A DNA stretch of 12,992 nucleotides from the NCBI GenBank assembly GCA_025362255.1, contig JANYGY010000257.1, forward strand, positions 1-12,992, read 5' to 3'. A program made the position numbers and the translations under genes. Position 1 is the stretch's first letter; each line of letters opens with the position of its first letter. The DNA comes from Planctomycetales bacterium (lineage in GTDB: Bacteria > Planctomycetota > UBA11346). Below the pieces are notes generated by a model that worked only from the letters and a program-made list of their open reading frames with translations, was not told where the DNA came from and did not search any database. Below, piece by piece: positions 6,601-12,992 of the stretch.

Positions 6601-7236
6601 GGCCAGCCATTCGCTGACCATGTGGCCAATCACTCGATTGTGTACCTTCCCCTGGGTAACGAGCTGGCGGTGTTCGACAACACCGCGGTGACTGAGCAGA
6701 GCGCGCCGCAGCGGCTTTATTCGCTGCGTACGCGCGGCGATCTGGTCGGCAGACCAGTAAAAGCCACGGTGGGCGCGGCCAAGCGTCCGGTTCTGTTGCT
6801 GGGCGACACCAGTGGCCTGGTGATCGCGGTCGACGGCGATCCGAACACCGTCGACACCAAACGGGTGGTTGGGACTTGGCCGATCGAAGGTACGCAGCCA
6901 GCTACCCCAGTGGTCGATGGACGTACCGCTTTCGTCACCGTCGCCGAGGGCCGGCTGCTGGCTCTCGATCTCGATCATCCAGGTCAGCAACGCTGGAAAT
7001 TTCCAACCCAGGGTTCGTTCGGGTCTGCACCCGGAGAAGCCGCCGTCGGAAAAAAAGGCGTCTATGTGGTCAACGCCATCGGGGTGCTGCGCTGCATCGA
7101 TCGCGAGACCGGCAAGGAGCGTTGGCGCTGCGATCTCGGGGCGCCCGCGGTTGGCGGAGTCGCAACTGGTGGAGGCATGGTGTTCGTCGCTTTGCGCACG
7201 GGCTTCCTCTGCGGCTTTGATGAAGGCGAGGACTGA
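3652..7236 (+). CDS. DUF4388-TPR-transmembrane-TPR-PEGA-PQQ propeller protein
   Basis: A 1194-residue multidomain protein. Residues 1-170 form a DUF4388 (PATAN-like) domain: it begins MGFQGQLSSVQLADLFQTL and continues with NRQTGTLSV, the usual opening of that family. A winged-helix-like stretch follows (about 190-245), then TPR-like helices at about 254-420. One membrane segment lies at about 464-486 (LIYGAVGALVFILGML). Residues 549-758 are again TPR-like, 759-835 resemble a PEGA domain, and 836-1194 form a PQQ-type beta-propeller with blades such as LYAIDLATRTRLWSW and GVLRCIDRETGKERWRCDL. The start is the first ATG in the frame and coincides with the domain start; the ribosome-binding site is poor. 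Inference: N-terminal half in the cytoplasm, propeller outside the membrane, a scaffold or sensor. No enzyme motif is visible. The gene stands alone upstream of glgP. Confidence 0.88.
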   Translation: MGFQGQLSSVQLADLFQTLHMNRQTGTLSVNDAHGTVHVYFEQGLIALCTSPMADGLPFLLSTVVRKGLMAQEQAAEIHQRLRQTGQPLRELFLASGYIIEHDLDEISAWCIEELVCPLFELPDGDFTFTDGEPVADLMAPDVIELGATRLPTPQVIMEATRRKDEWRRIREIIPDSETLFVVDNDGRTNLRAIQTDPEMLKVLRFLDGRHSLDAIANAVGATRFDTHAIVAQMVLAGVARTQTPQDVVTDAMGLKEAGELSKARELLEHALKQARLPEVMRPLAEVCAGLGQAARAVELYLELIQTAQDQGDLEQALQDLDIVIGLSPDDPELHFERAQVRSEMGQSEEAAAGYVIAAQAFLGTKDVARALDACHRAKNLLPRSPEPHRYLARAYLMEGQTENATVEYKALWHALLTTFRPRRALDELKAILDADCKFAAIKEQVLSHAQSSEAVKTSKAIRMLIYGAVGALVFILGMLGWEWYNRVFKHGQGLDKLTAIERDLPKRMEGIDHQALIEEIDQLRLRFGSDNELRQRSDDLSGKVKTDFDSRAQGLLSRGKVLLDGGDFAQAERCFQELSSRYQGSQAAAAAGAMVEKVRQARITTQVQADLAEANRRWQALEWDGALISLGKVLERRDLPTALRARLTEQQVEWADANRKSQPLFERATKIETAGDLRGAIIAYRRAGSAAGEQYATLAKDHLRQLELTYAETVGRQLQDLALKGDDVKAFAAYDELVSLSNDSASDGVRSWLSRFDLPYALKVDHPGTVLAIRRGSNETTVRAPAGTSGPWQYRLAYHQGESLAISASRAGYSVQTGSIAAGNRRVTGAVQLSRGPRWKTELTGPATTPPVIAMGQVLVGTGKATLEIVDPRQGASRPVAFPDTVAEFRSAPFVFQDHAYVVIEDTLYAIDLATRTRLWSWPGAGAATRHLTGSLWVQEHDLIQGTLLVVAGSAKEGVVTAGADATGRVVAYPRAIEGELTGQPFADHVANHSIVYLPLGNELAVFDNTAVTEQSAPQRLYSLRTRGDLVGRPVKATVGAAKRPVLLLGDTSGLVIAVDGDPNTVDTKRVVGTWPIEGTQPATPVVDGRTAFVTVAEGRLLALDLDHPGQQRWKFPTQGSFGSAPGEAAVGKKGVYVVNAIGVLRCIDRETGKERWRCDLGAPAVGGVATGGGMVFVALRTGFLCGFDEGED

Positions 7237-7358
7237 GCCCAGCGACCGCGTTCAACGCGTGCGGAAACCTTCGCGGCGGATTCATGCACTGTTCACGATT
7301 CTCTGTCTGATGAATTTTCCAGAAGTTCACATCGTACGGTAAGAACTGACCTTTCTGA

Positions 7359-7382
7359 GCTGTTGCTGCACCAAGCAACAGC
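7359..7382 (+). other. Hairpin in the glgP leader
   Basis: GCTGTTGCT (7359-7367) pairs with AGCAACAGC (7374-7382) around a 6-base loop. There is no T-run, so it is not a normal intrinsic terminator. It lies 68 bases upstream of the glgP start and could influence the mRNA leader, or be the end of the upstream transcript. The rest of the 214-base gap (7237-7450) shows no gene and no promoter I would defend. Confidence 0.4.
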
Positions 7383-7450
7383 GTTCGACCTTGCGCCTCA
7401 TCTCAGGGTTAGGCATGGTGTTCTCGATCATCTGTTTCCGGAGTAAGCTC

Positions 7451-10066
7451 ATGGCCGCTGATTCAAAATCCAAACAAACGCAATCGCTCAAGCCGCTCGC
7501 CAAGCCCGCCGCACAATCTGGAGAAACCGCTGATCTTTCCGCGCGCACCGCCAGACGTCTGGCCGAATCAGCCGCGACCCAAGAGTTGTCGATCGCGCTG
7601 GGCATGGATGCCGATGCGCTTGAATCCGACATCAATCGCCACCTGAGCTATACCCTCGGCCGCGACTACCACGCGGTGTCCAACCATTATCGCTATTCGG
7701 CCACGGTTCTTGCGGTGCGCGATCGATTGATGGAACGCTGGAAAGCGACCCACGCGGCTTATTACGACGCCGACTGCAAGCGTGGCTATTACCTCAGTCT
7801 CGAATTCCTCATGGGCCGGGCGTTGGGCAACGCGTTGCTCAATCTGGGTATCACCAAGGCGGTATCACAGGCCCTGCACGACCTGGGGGTTGAGCTCGAA
7901 GAACTCGTCGGCGAAGAACCTGACGCCGGCCTGGGCAACGGCGGACTTGGCCGATTGGCGGCGTGTTTCCTGGATAGCTGTGCGACGCTTCAATTGCCGG
8001 TTTTCGGTTACGGCATCCGCTACGATTACGGCATGTTCAGACAGAAGATCGTCCAGGGTCATCAGATCGAGACTCCCGACGCTTGGCTGGCGAACGGTAA
8101 TCCCTGGGAACTCCATCGGCCCGAATACACCCAACGGGTCAAGTTTGGCGGGCACACCGAATTCTATACCGACCTCGACCAGCGCACCCGCGTCCGCTGG
8201 GTCGCGACCCATGATGTGCGGGCGGTGCCCTATGACGTGCCGATCCCCGGGTATCGCAATGGCACGGTCAACACTCTGCGGCTGTGGCATGCCGCGGCGG
8301 TCGAGGAATTCGACCTCGGCGAATTCAATGCCGGTGACTATACCGCCGCGATCGATGAGCGCTCGTCGGCGGAAAACATCAGCCGCGTACTTTACCCCAA
8401 TGACAAAAGCGAAAACGGCAAAGAGCTGCGCCTGCGTCAGCAATACTTTCTCGCCAGCGCCAGCCTGCTCGACATCCTGCGCCGGTGGAACCGCGTGCAT
8501 GGCGCGGACTTCAGCCAATTTTCCGCGAAGAATGTCTGCCAGCTCAACGATACGCATCCGACCATCGCGGTTGCCGAGTTGATGCGTCAGCTAATGGATG
8601 ACTACGCGCTCGGCTGGGACGAGGCGTGGAAGATCACCACCGCCTGTCTTGCCTACACCAATCACACCCTGTTGCCCGAGGCCCTCGAGAAGTGGTCAGT
8701 GGCTTTGTTCCGCAAACTGCTGCCGCGGCCTTTGGAAATTATTTTCGAGATCAATGCGCGCTTCATGCGCCAGGTTGCCAACCGTTGGCCAGGTGACGGT
8801 GACCGGCAACGTCGTCTCTCGATCATCGAAGAGGGGCCTGACCCGCACGTCCGCATGGCCTACCTCGCGATCGTCGGTGCGTTCAGCGTCAACGGGGTCG
8901 CGGCCCTGCACAGTCAACTTTTAAAGAGTGATCTGTTCCATGATTTCAACGAACTGTGGCCGCAGAAATTTAACAATAAGACCAATGGGGTGACCCAACG
9001 GCGGTGGATGGCGATGGCCAATCCACGGATGACGAAATTGATCACCGGGATCATCGGTGACGGCTGGATCACCGACTTGTCGCAGATTTCCAAACTGGCG
9101 CCGATGGCCAAAGACCAGGAATTCCGCCGTGAATGGGCGGCGGCAAAATTGGCAAATAAGCGCGAGCTTGCTGCGATCATCTCGGCTGATTGCAAAGTCG
9201 ACTTTCCGCTTGATGCGATGTTCGACATCCAGGTGAAGCGCATCCACGAGTACAAACGTCAATTGCTCAACGCCCTGCATGTGGTCCATCTCTATGACCG
9301 CATCAAGCGCGGTGAGACCGAGATAAACGGTGTCGCGTGGACCAAACGGGCGGTGCTGTTTGGCGGTAAGGCCGCACCCGGTTACGCGATGGCCAAAACG
9401 ATCATCAAATTCATCAACAATCTTGCCGATGTCGTGAATAACGACCCGGCCGTGGGCGATCGACTCAAGGTCGCTTATATTCCTGACTACCGTGTATCGC
9501 TGATGGAGAAGATCTGTCCGGCAGCAGATCTATCTGAACAAGTATCAACCGCCGGCAAGGAAGCCTCGGGCACCGGTAACATGAAGTTCATGATGAACGG
9601 AGCGCTGACGGTTGGCACTTTGGATGGAGCCAACATCGAGATCCGCGAGGAAGTCATGAAGTTCGGCGAGGGCCACTTCTTCCTCTTCGGCAAGACCACC
9701 GACGAGATCGTCGCCATGCGCAACGCCGGCTATGATCCCGACAAAGTCATCGCCGGCGATCAGGCCTTGTCACGAGTCATCGAACTGATTCGCAGCGGTC
9801 ATTTCAACCAAGTCGAGCCCGGCATCTTCGACGACATCCTCGGCACCCTCACCAGCTGGGGCGACTACTGGTTCGTCTGCGCCGACTTCGCCGACTACGT
9901 CCGCGCCCAACAAGAAGCCGCCACCCACTACCGCGACCTCGACGCCTGGACCACCTCCTCGATCCTCAACACCGCTGCCTCAGGAAAATTCTCCACCGAC
10001 CGCACCATCGCCGAATACGCCAACGACATCTGGCACATCACGCCCGTGAAACCGCCCCGGGTGTGA
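7451..10066 (+). CDS. glgP: Glycogen phosphorylase
   Basis: An 871-residue glycogen/alpha-glucan phosphorylase (GT35), which releases glucose 1-phosphate from glycogen with pyridoxal phosphate as cofactor, in the cytoplasm. Family signatures are all present: RGYYLSLEFLMGR (111-123), GLGNGGLGRLAAC (from 160), QLNDTHPTIAVAELMR, QVKRIHEYKRQLLN (594-607), and the PLP site EASGTGNMKFMMNGALTVGT with the PLP lysine at Lys712. The start at 7451 is chosen because GGAG lies 7 bases upstream; an alternative frame opening at 7391 lacks support. Most bacterial homologues have about 800-840 residues; the excess is an N-terminal tail of about 55 residues, rich in Lys, Ser, Ala and Gln, before the conserved domain. 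The gene is convergent to the exporter genes on its right. No other glycogen gene lies in the window. Confidence 0.97.
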   Translation: MAADSKSKQTQSLKPLAKPAAQSGETADLSARTARRLAESAATQELSIALGMDADALESDINRHLSYTLGRDYHAVSNHYRYSATVLAVRDRLMERWKATHAAYYDADCKRGYYLSLEFLMGRALGNALLNLGITKAVSQALHDLGVELEELVGEEPDAGLGNGGLGRLAACFLDSCATLQLPVFGYGIRYDYGMFRQKIVQGHQIETPDAWLANGNPWELHRPEYTQRVKFGGHTEFYTDLDQRTRVRWVATHDVRAVPYDVPIPGYRNGTVNTLRLWHAAAVEEFDLGEFNAGDYTAAIDERSSAENISRVLYPNDKSENGKELRLRQQYFLASASLLDILRRWNRVHGADFSQFSAKNVCQLNDTHPTIAVAELMRQLMDDYALGWDEAWKITTACLAYTNHTLLPEALEKWSVALFRKLLPRPLEIIFEINARFMRQVANRWPGDGDRQRRLSIIEEGPDPHVRMAYLAIVGAFSVNGVAALHSQLLKSDLFHDFNELWPQKFNNKTNGVTQRRWMAMANPRMTKLITGIIGDGWITDLSQISKLAPMAKDQEFRREWAAAKLANKRELAAIISADCKVDFPLDAMFDIQVKRIHEYKRQLLNALHVVHLYDRIKRGETEINGVAWTKRAVLFGGKAAPGYAMAKTIIKFINNLADVVNNDPAVGDRLKVAYIPDYRVSLMEKICPAADLSEQVSTAGKEASGTGNMKFMMNGALTVGTLDGANIEIREEVMKFGEGHFFLFGKTTDEIVAMRNAGYDPDKVIAGDQALSRVIELIRSGHFNQVEPGIFDDILGTLTSWGDYWFVCADFADYVRAQQEAATHYRDLDAWTTSSILNTAASGKFSTDRTIAEYANDIWHITPVKPPRV

Positions 10067-10067
10067 T

Positions 10068-10088
10068 GATAAAACGACTGCCGTCGTT
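10068..10088 (-). terminator. Terminator of the exporter operon, overlapping the wzt-like stop codon
   Basis: On the minus strand AACGAC-GGCA-GTCGTT forms a 6-bp stem (10088-10073) followed by TTATC, giving a run of four T from the end of the stem. The left arm starts inside the TAA stop of the ATPase gene. In the plus direction the hairpin is preceded by A residues but lacks a T-run, so it serves glgP less well. Confidence 0.6.
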
Positions 10089-10854
10089 ACGTCGGCGGTG
10101 GCGTCGTCATGTGTGCGCGATGGAATTCCAGTGCCTGGGTGATCGGACCATCGAACAGCTTGCGCCCATGGTCGAGCACGATGCCTCGGGTAGCTATCCG
10201 TTGTAAGATTTCCTGATCATGGCTAACCATTAACATCGTCCGCTCTGCTTGATCAGGACCGGATAAATGAGCTACGCATTTGGCGCGGAATTCTTGATCT
10301 CCAACAGCCAATACCTCATCGATCACCAGAATGTCGGGATCGGTGTGCGCAGCGACGGCGAATGCCAAGCGAACGAACATTCCGGTAGAATAGTGCTTGA
10401 CCGGTGTATCAGCAAATTCACCAATGTCGGCGAATGCCAAAATACGGTCGAAGCGATCGAGCACCTGCCGCCGTGATAATCCGAGAATAGCGCCATTCAA
10501 AAAGATGTTGTCCCGCCCGGATAGTTCGGGGTGAAAACCAGTGCCGACCTCCAGCATGCTCGCTACCCGGCCATGTAGGGTGATTAATCCGGAAGATGGA
10601 GGAGTGATGCGGCAGATCAACTTGAGAAAGGTTGATTTTCCAGCGCCGTTGTTACCCAAAAAAGCAAGCTTGTCACCAGTTTTGACCGTTAGGTCGAAGT
10701 TGCGAAGCGCACAGAACTCGTGCCATTGACTGCGCGGACGTCGGCCCCGCAGCCAGAATCCAAGCGTTTCATGCAATGAAATAGGCGGACCGCTGCGAAT
10801 GCGATAGTGCTTTGAGACCCCGCAGGCAGAGATGACCGTCGCCTCAGAGGACAT
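10087..10854 (-). CDS. ABC transporter ATPase for polysaccharide export (Wzt/KpsT/TagH type)
   Basis: A 255-residue nucleotide-binding subunit that would power glycan export with the permease encoded upstream. Visible motifs: Walker A GNNGAGKST (67-75), the polysaccharide-exporter segment EVGTGFHPELSGRDN (102-116), signature YSTGMFVRLAFA (155-166), Walker B DILVIDE (174-180) with the following AVGD, and the switch histidine His212 in VSHD. It ends soon after the nucleotide-binding domain, so it lacks the C-terminal carbohydrate-binding domain of long Wzt proteins such as that of E. coli O9a. ATG 10854 is the first ATG, with GGGA 8 bases upstream; a TTG at 10872 in the same frame is less likely. 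It overlaps the permease gene by 11 bases, indicating translational coupling. The exported glycan cannot be named. Confidence 0.93.
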   Translation of the reverse strand: MSSEATVISACGVSKHYRIRSGPPISLHETLGFWLRGRRPRSQWHEFCALRNFDLTVKTGDKLAFLGNNGAGKSTFLKLICRITPPSSGLITLHGRVASMLEVGTGFHPELSGRDNIFLNGAILGLSRRQVLDRFDRILAFADIGEFADTPVKHYSTGMFVRLAFAVAAHTDPDILVIDEVLAVGDQEFRAKCVAHLSGPDQAERTMLMVSHDQEILQRIATRGIVLDHGRKLFDGPITQALEFHRAHMTTPPPT

Positions 10855-11671
10855 CAGCGAATTCCCGTTCAAACCGACGGAAGGCCCACACCCCCGAGAT
10901 GAAGAGCAAAAGCCCCATCCCCACCGACGGCAAAACCATCATCGGGTCTAGCTGATATCGATCGCCGATTAGACACCAGCGGAACAACTCAAGGGGGGCC
11001 ACTAGGGGATTGAGTCCATAGACCAACCGCCAGCGCTCAGGCACGAGCGCCGCCGAGAAGGCCACTGGCGACACCAGCATTCCAAATTGCAGCAGGTACG
11101 GGATGACATTCTTCAGGTCGTAGAAGCGTGCGAGCAGCGCGCTGACCCACAGGCCCGCACCGTAGGCTACCAGCACCAGCGGGATGCCGGCCAGTGGAAG
11201 TAGGAGCGCGGTCCAGCCGGGAACGAATCCCGTCCACCCCATCACCAGCCATAAAAGTATAAGGCCGAGCAGCAGATCGATCAGGTTTACCGGCAGGGTG
11301 GCAAGCGGCAGGAGCATTCGTGGAAAGTAGACCTTGGTCACCAGTGGCACATTGTTGACGATGCTGCCCCCGGATTCCGTCAGCACCCCGGTGAAGAACT
11401 GCCAAGCGATAGCCGCCGAGAGTACCAATACCGCATATGGCACGCCCTGGTCCGGCAGCTTGGCAAGGTGGCCAAAAACAAAAGTCAGCACCAGGGCGTT
11501 CATCCCCGGCTTGAACAGAACCCAGCAGAAACCGACAACGCTGCGCCTGTAACGAACCAGGAAATCCCGGCGCGCCAAGAGCAAAGCGATTTCGCGACAA
11601 CGCCAAAACTCCCCGACAACGCCACGGAATCCGGGGGGCTGGTTGGTGATGATGAGGCGCTGACGGGACAC
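10844..11671 (-). CDS. ABC-2 type permease for polysaccharide export (Wzm/KpsM/TagG type)
   Basis: A 275-residue inner-membrane protein with about six hydrophobic segments. The N-terminal stretch LLARRDFLVRYRRSVVGFCW is characteristic of O-antigen/teichoic-acid ABC-2 permeases, as is the later conserved region with PLVTKVYFPRMLLPLA and the NPLVAPLELFRWCLIG motif near the C-terminus. With the ATPase encoded just downstream it would form a heterotetrameric exporter of lipid-linked glycan. The start is GTG at 11671; no ATG is available and an in-frame TAG lies three codons upstream. No clear Shine-Dalgarno sequence precedes it. The gene is the first of the minus-strand operon and diverges from the glycosyltransferase gene. 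Confidence 0.92.
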   Translation of the reverse strand: MSRQRLIITNQPPGFRGVVGEFWRCREIALLLARRDFLVRYRRSVVGFCWVLFKPGMNALVLTFVFGHLAKLPDQGVPYAVLVLSAAIAWQFFTGVLTESGGSIVNNVPLVTKVYFPRMLLPLATLPVNLIDLLLGLILLWLVMGWTGFVPGWTALLLPLAGIPLVLVAYGAGLWVSALLARFYDLKNVIPYLLQFGMLVSPVAFSAALVPERWRLVYGLNPLVAPLELFRWCLIGDRYQLDPMMVLPSVGMGLLLFISGVWAFRRFEREFADVL

Positions 11672-11688
11672 GTAGGGCTACGGTGCCG

Positions 11689-11707
11689 TGCATCATCATG
11701 TGATGCA
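11689..11707. promoter_or_regulatory. Inverted repeat upstream of the permease gene
   Basis: TGCATCA-TCATG-TGATGCA is a 7-bp inverted repeat with a 5-base spacer, beginning 17 bases upstream of the GTG start of the permease gene. It could be an operator, or an mRNA hairpin near the ribosome-binding site, which would fit the absence of a normal Shine-Dalgarno sequence. Evidence is symmetry and place only. Confidence 0.35.
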
Positions 11708-11807
11708 ACGGTTCAGTGTGCCTCATTCAAGATGGGACACCGAGGGTAGCTGGAAACTCGTGAGTCGTCCAACCGGGGAGCCTTGTCTGTTTAATCCCCT
11801 GGAAAAA

Positions 11808-11837
11808 TTACGAAAAAATCCATCCAACTTCGATAAT
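11808..11837 (+). promoter_or_regulatory. Possible sigma70-type promoter for the glycosyltransferase gene
   Basis: TTACGA (11808-11813) and GATAAT (11832-11837) are 18 bases apart inside a locally A/T-rich stretch of a G+C-rich genome, in the 268-base gap between the divergent permease and glycosyltransferase genes. The -10 box is good and the -35 box poor. Nothing else in the gap is recognisable apart from the inverted repeat near the permease and a purine-rich GGGGAGGAGGAAG at 11873-11885. Confidence 0.35.
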
Positions 11838-11939
11838 CCGTATTTTCCACTGGGTAAGGGCTGATCCCTGAAGGGGAGGAGGAAGCTTCTTTAGGTGGTA
11901 TGCCTTTCCAGCCTCGACTTGTCCCTTTCTACTCCTTTA

Positions 11940-12992
11940 ATGGTAGCAGTCCCAATGCTTCTGCCCCCAACCCAAGTGAAGATCACCTGCGCACTTTCTT
12001 GCTACAACGAGGAATTGCGCATTTGGCATGTGCTGGCCCATGCACTCTGCTGGGCGGACGAAGTACTGGTGATCAACAAGAGTTCCACGGATCGGACTGC
12101 CGACATCTGCGCGAGTCATGGGCCGCGAGTGAAAGTCGTCAATTTCCCATTCACCGAACAGGGTGACGATGATGTGGCGGCCTACTTCAGCCACGCGGAA
12201 AATGATTGGATATTCGTCGTCACCTGTTCTGAAGTTCCTACGCGAAAGATCATTTCGGCAGCAATAGAACTTCTGGGTAGAGCCAGTGAGGACATAGATG
12301 TGATCTGTATTCCGCGCAGGATGTATTCATTTGGCGGGTACCATCCGACATCACCGTGGTCAGTATCGTATTATCCGTTCCTCGTGCATCGAAAACGTGC
12401 CGTGCTCACCAAGCGGATTCACGCCAATTTCTCAGCAACTGATCCGGCACGCATCGCCACCATCCCGTATGCCGACGATTGCTGTGTCCATCATTTCACG
12501 CACGCGTCCGCCAGCAGCTACATGGAGGCGGTCAGCGCGTACGTCAGGATCGAAGGTGGTCAGATAGATGACCGTCAGCTTGAGGCGAAGATCGTCGAGT
12601 CATTGGGCCAGATTCGCCGTCACCTGACCGGAATATTGAGGTGCGGCGGGCAGTGGCCGATGATCCTGGCGGCGTGGTGCATCTATCATTTTGGGCTGAT
12701 CCTGCATGCCATGGAGCGGCTCAACGGCGGACCGGCTCAGGCACGGTACCACGCAGTGCGGGCCGCGTTGATCAGTGCCGAATGGGGCGTCAGCGGACTC
12801 GCCGACCAGCCGCCAGGGCAGATGAAAATCGCGGCTGAGCATGGGCTCGGTCGCCCATCAGCCCTGACGTTAAAGACCGCCTGCTTGGTAGGGATCGTGT
12901 GCCTGTGCGTCGTGCGACCCGGACTCATCTGGGGCACGCTTAAGGATTCACTGCGCCCGATGGTCCATCGGTGGCGCCGTCGCTGGCGCGGC
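11940..12992 (+). CDS. Family-2-like glycosyltransferase, 3' end cut by window edge
   Basis: An open frame runs from ATG 11940 to the window edge without a stop (351 codons visible). It starts like a GT-A fold family 2 enzyme: ITCALSCYNEE at 15-25, then VLVINKSSTDRT at 42-53, matching the usual D-x-x-S-x-D-x-T nucleotide-sugar site. Where relatives have the metal-binding D-A-D-E after NDWI, this protein reads TCSE (95-98). A Trp-rich hydrophobic stretch lies near residues 239-257 and another at about 315-340, followed by a very basic tail, suggesting membrane attachment. Starts at 11955 (ATG) and 11895 (GTG) are possible; the latter has the only strong Shine-Dalgarno-like sequence (GGAGG, 11878-11882). 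Next to an exporter operon, it probably helps build the exported glycan. Sugar donor and acceptor are unknown. Confidence 0.82.
   Translation, partial: MVAVPMLLPPTQVKITCALSCYNEELRIWHVLAHALCWADEVLVINKSSTDRTADICASHGPRVKVVNFPFTEQGDDDVAAYFSHAENDWIFVVTCSEVPTRKIISAAIELLGRASEDIDVICIPRRMYSFGGYHPTSPWSVSYYPFLVHRKRAVLTKRIHANFSATDPARIATIPYADDCCVHHFTHASASSYMEAVSAYVRIEGGQIDDRQLEAKIVESLGQIRRHLTGILRCGGQWPMILAAWCIYHFGLILHAMERLNGGPAQARYHAVRAALISAEWGVSGLADQPPGQMKIAAEHGLGRPSALTLKTACLVGIVCLCVVRPGLIWGTLKDSLRPMVHRWRRRWRG

Noticed and set aside
7865..8557. 230-residue minus-strand frame inside glgP
   Set aside because: Antisense to highly conserved phosphorylase sequence; it mirrors codon bias and has no domain.
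7451..11671. GlgP as part of the polysaccharide export locus
   Set aside because: It is convergent with the exporter genes and separated by a terminator; proximity alone is not evidence of joint function.
11037..11726. 229-residue minus-strand frame overlapping the permease gene
   Set aside because: Different frame from the clear ABC-2 permease; product is an Arg/Gly/His/Pro-rich shadow.
11900..12166. 88-residue plus-strand frame overlapping the glycosyltransferase start
   Set aside because: Out of frame with the glycosyltransferase motifs and without a recognisable domain; kept only as a possible leader-peptide alternative in the findings.
1..12992. CRISPR arrays, insertion-sequence transposases, rRNA genes, toxin-antitoxin or restriction genes
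   Set aside because: No regularly spaced repeats, no transposase or nuclease motifs and no rRNA-like sequence were seen on either strand.

Overview
The window reads as chromosomal DNA of a Gram-negative-type bacterium. Evidence: export-type signal peptide, a transmembrane protein with a large extracytoplasmic part, a Wzm/Wzt-type polysaccharide exporter, and a tRNA gene with encoded CCA. G+C is high, roughly 60% by eye. The lineage cannot be fixed from sequence alone. The glycogen phosphorylase looks proteobacterial or PVC-like, and the DUF4388/TPR/PQQ-propeller protein would suit Planctomycetota or similar lineages, but this is only a guess.

Region 1 (1-2794) is the right end of an integrated element. 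It holds the 3' end of a DUF932 phage/plasmid-type gene, a possible 49-residue CxxC mini-protein, a small excisionase-like helix-turn-helix gene, and a complete tyrosine recombinase translationally coupled to it by an ATGA overlap. A terminator folds over the recombinase stop codon. The recombinase lies next to the 3' end of tRNA-Pro(GGG) (2795-2873, minus strand), the usual layout for an island integrated at a tRNA 3' end. The other attachment site would lie left of the window.

Region 2 (2795-3651) holds the tRNA with a clear sigma70-type promoter and a perfect 18-bp terminator hairpin, then a minus-strand gene for a small secreted protein of unknown function. A divergent intergenic region with a short inverted repeat follows.

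Region 3 (3652-10066) holds two plus-strand genes. The first encodes a large protein with DUF4388 (PATAN-like), TPR, one membrane segment, more TPR-like helices, a PEGA-like segment and a PQQ-type beta-propeller. The second is glycogen phosphorylase GlgP with an extra N-terminal tail.

Region 4 (10067-12992) is the edge of a surface-polysaccharide locus: an ABC exporter (Wzt-like ATPase and Wzm-like permease, overlapping genes, minus strand), and, divergent from it, a family-2-like glycosyltransferase that runs off the right edge and has lost the usual DXD motif. The exporter and glycosyltransferase probably assemble and export a glycan, while GlgP is convergent to them and separated by a terminator, so it is probably not part of that locus.

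I did not see a convincing new multi-gene system. The items most worth a second look are the DUF4388-to-propeller transmembrane protein, the tRNA-Pro island junction, and the DXD-less glycosyltransferase.
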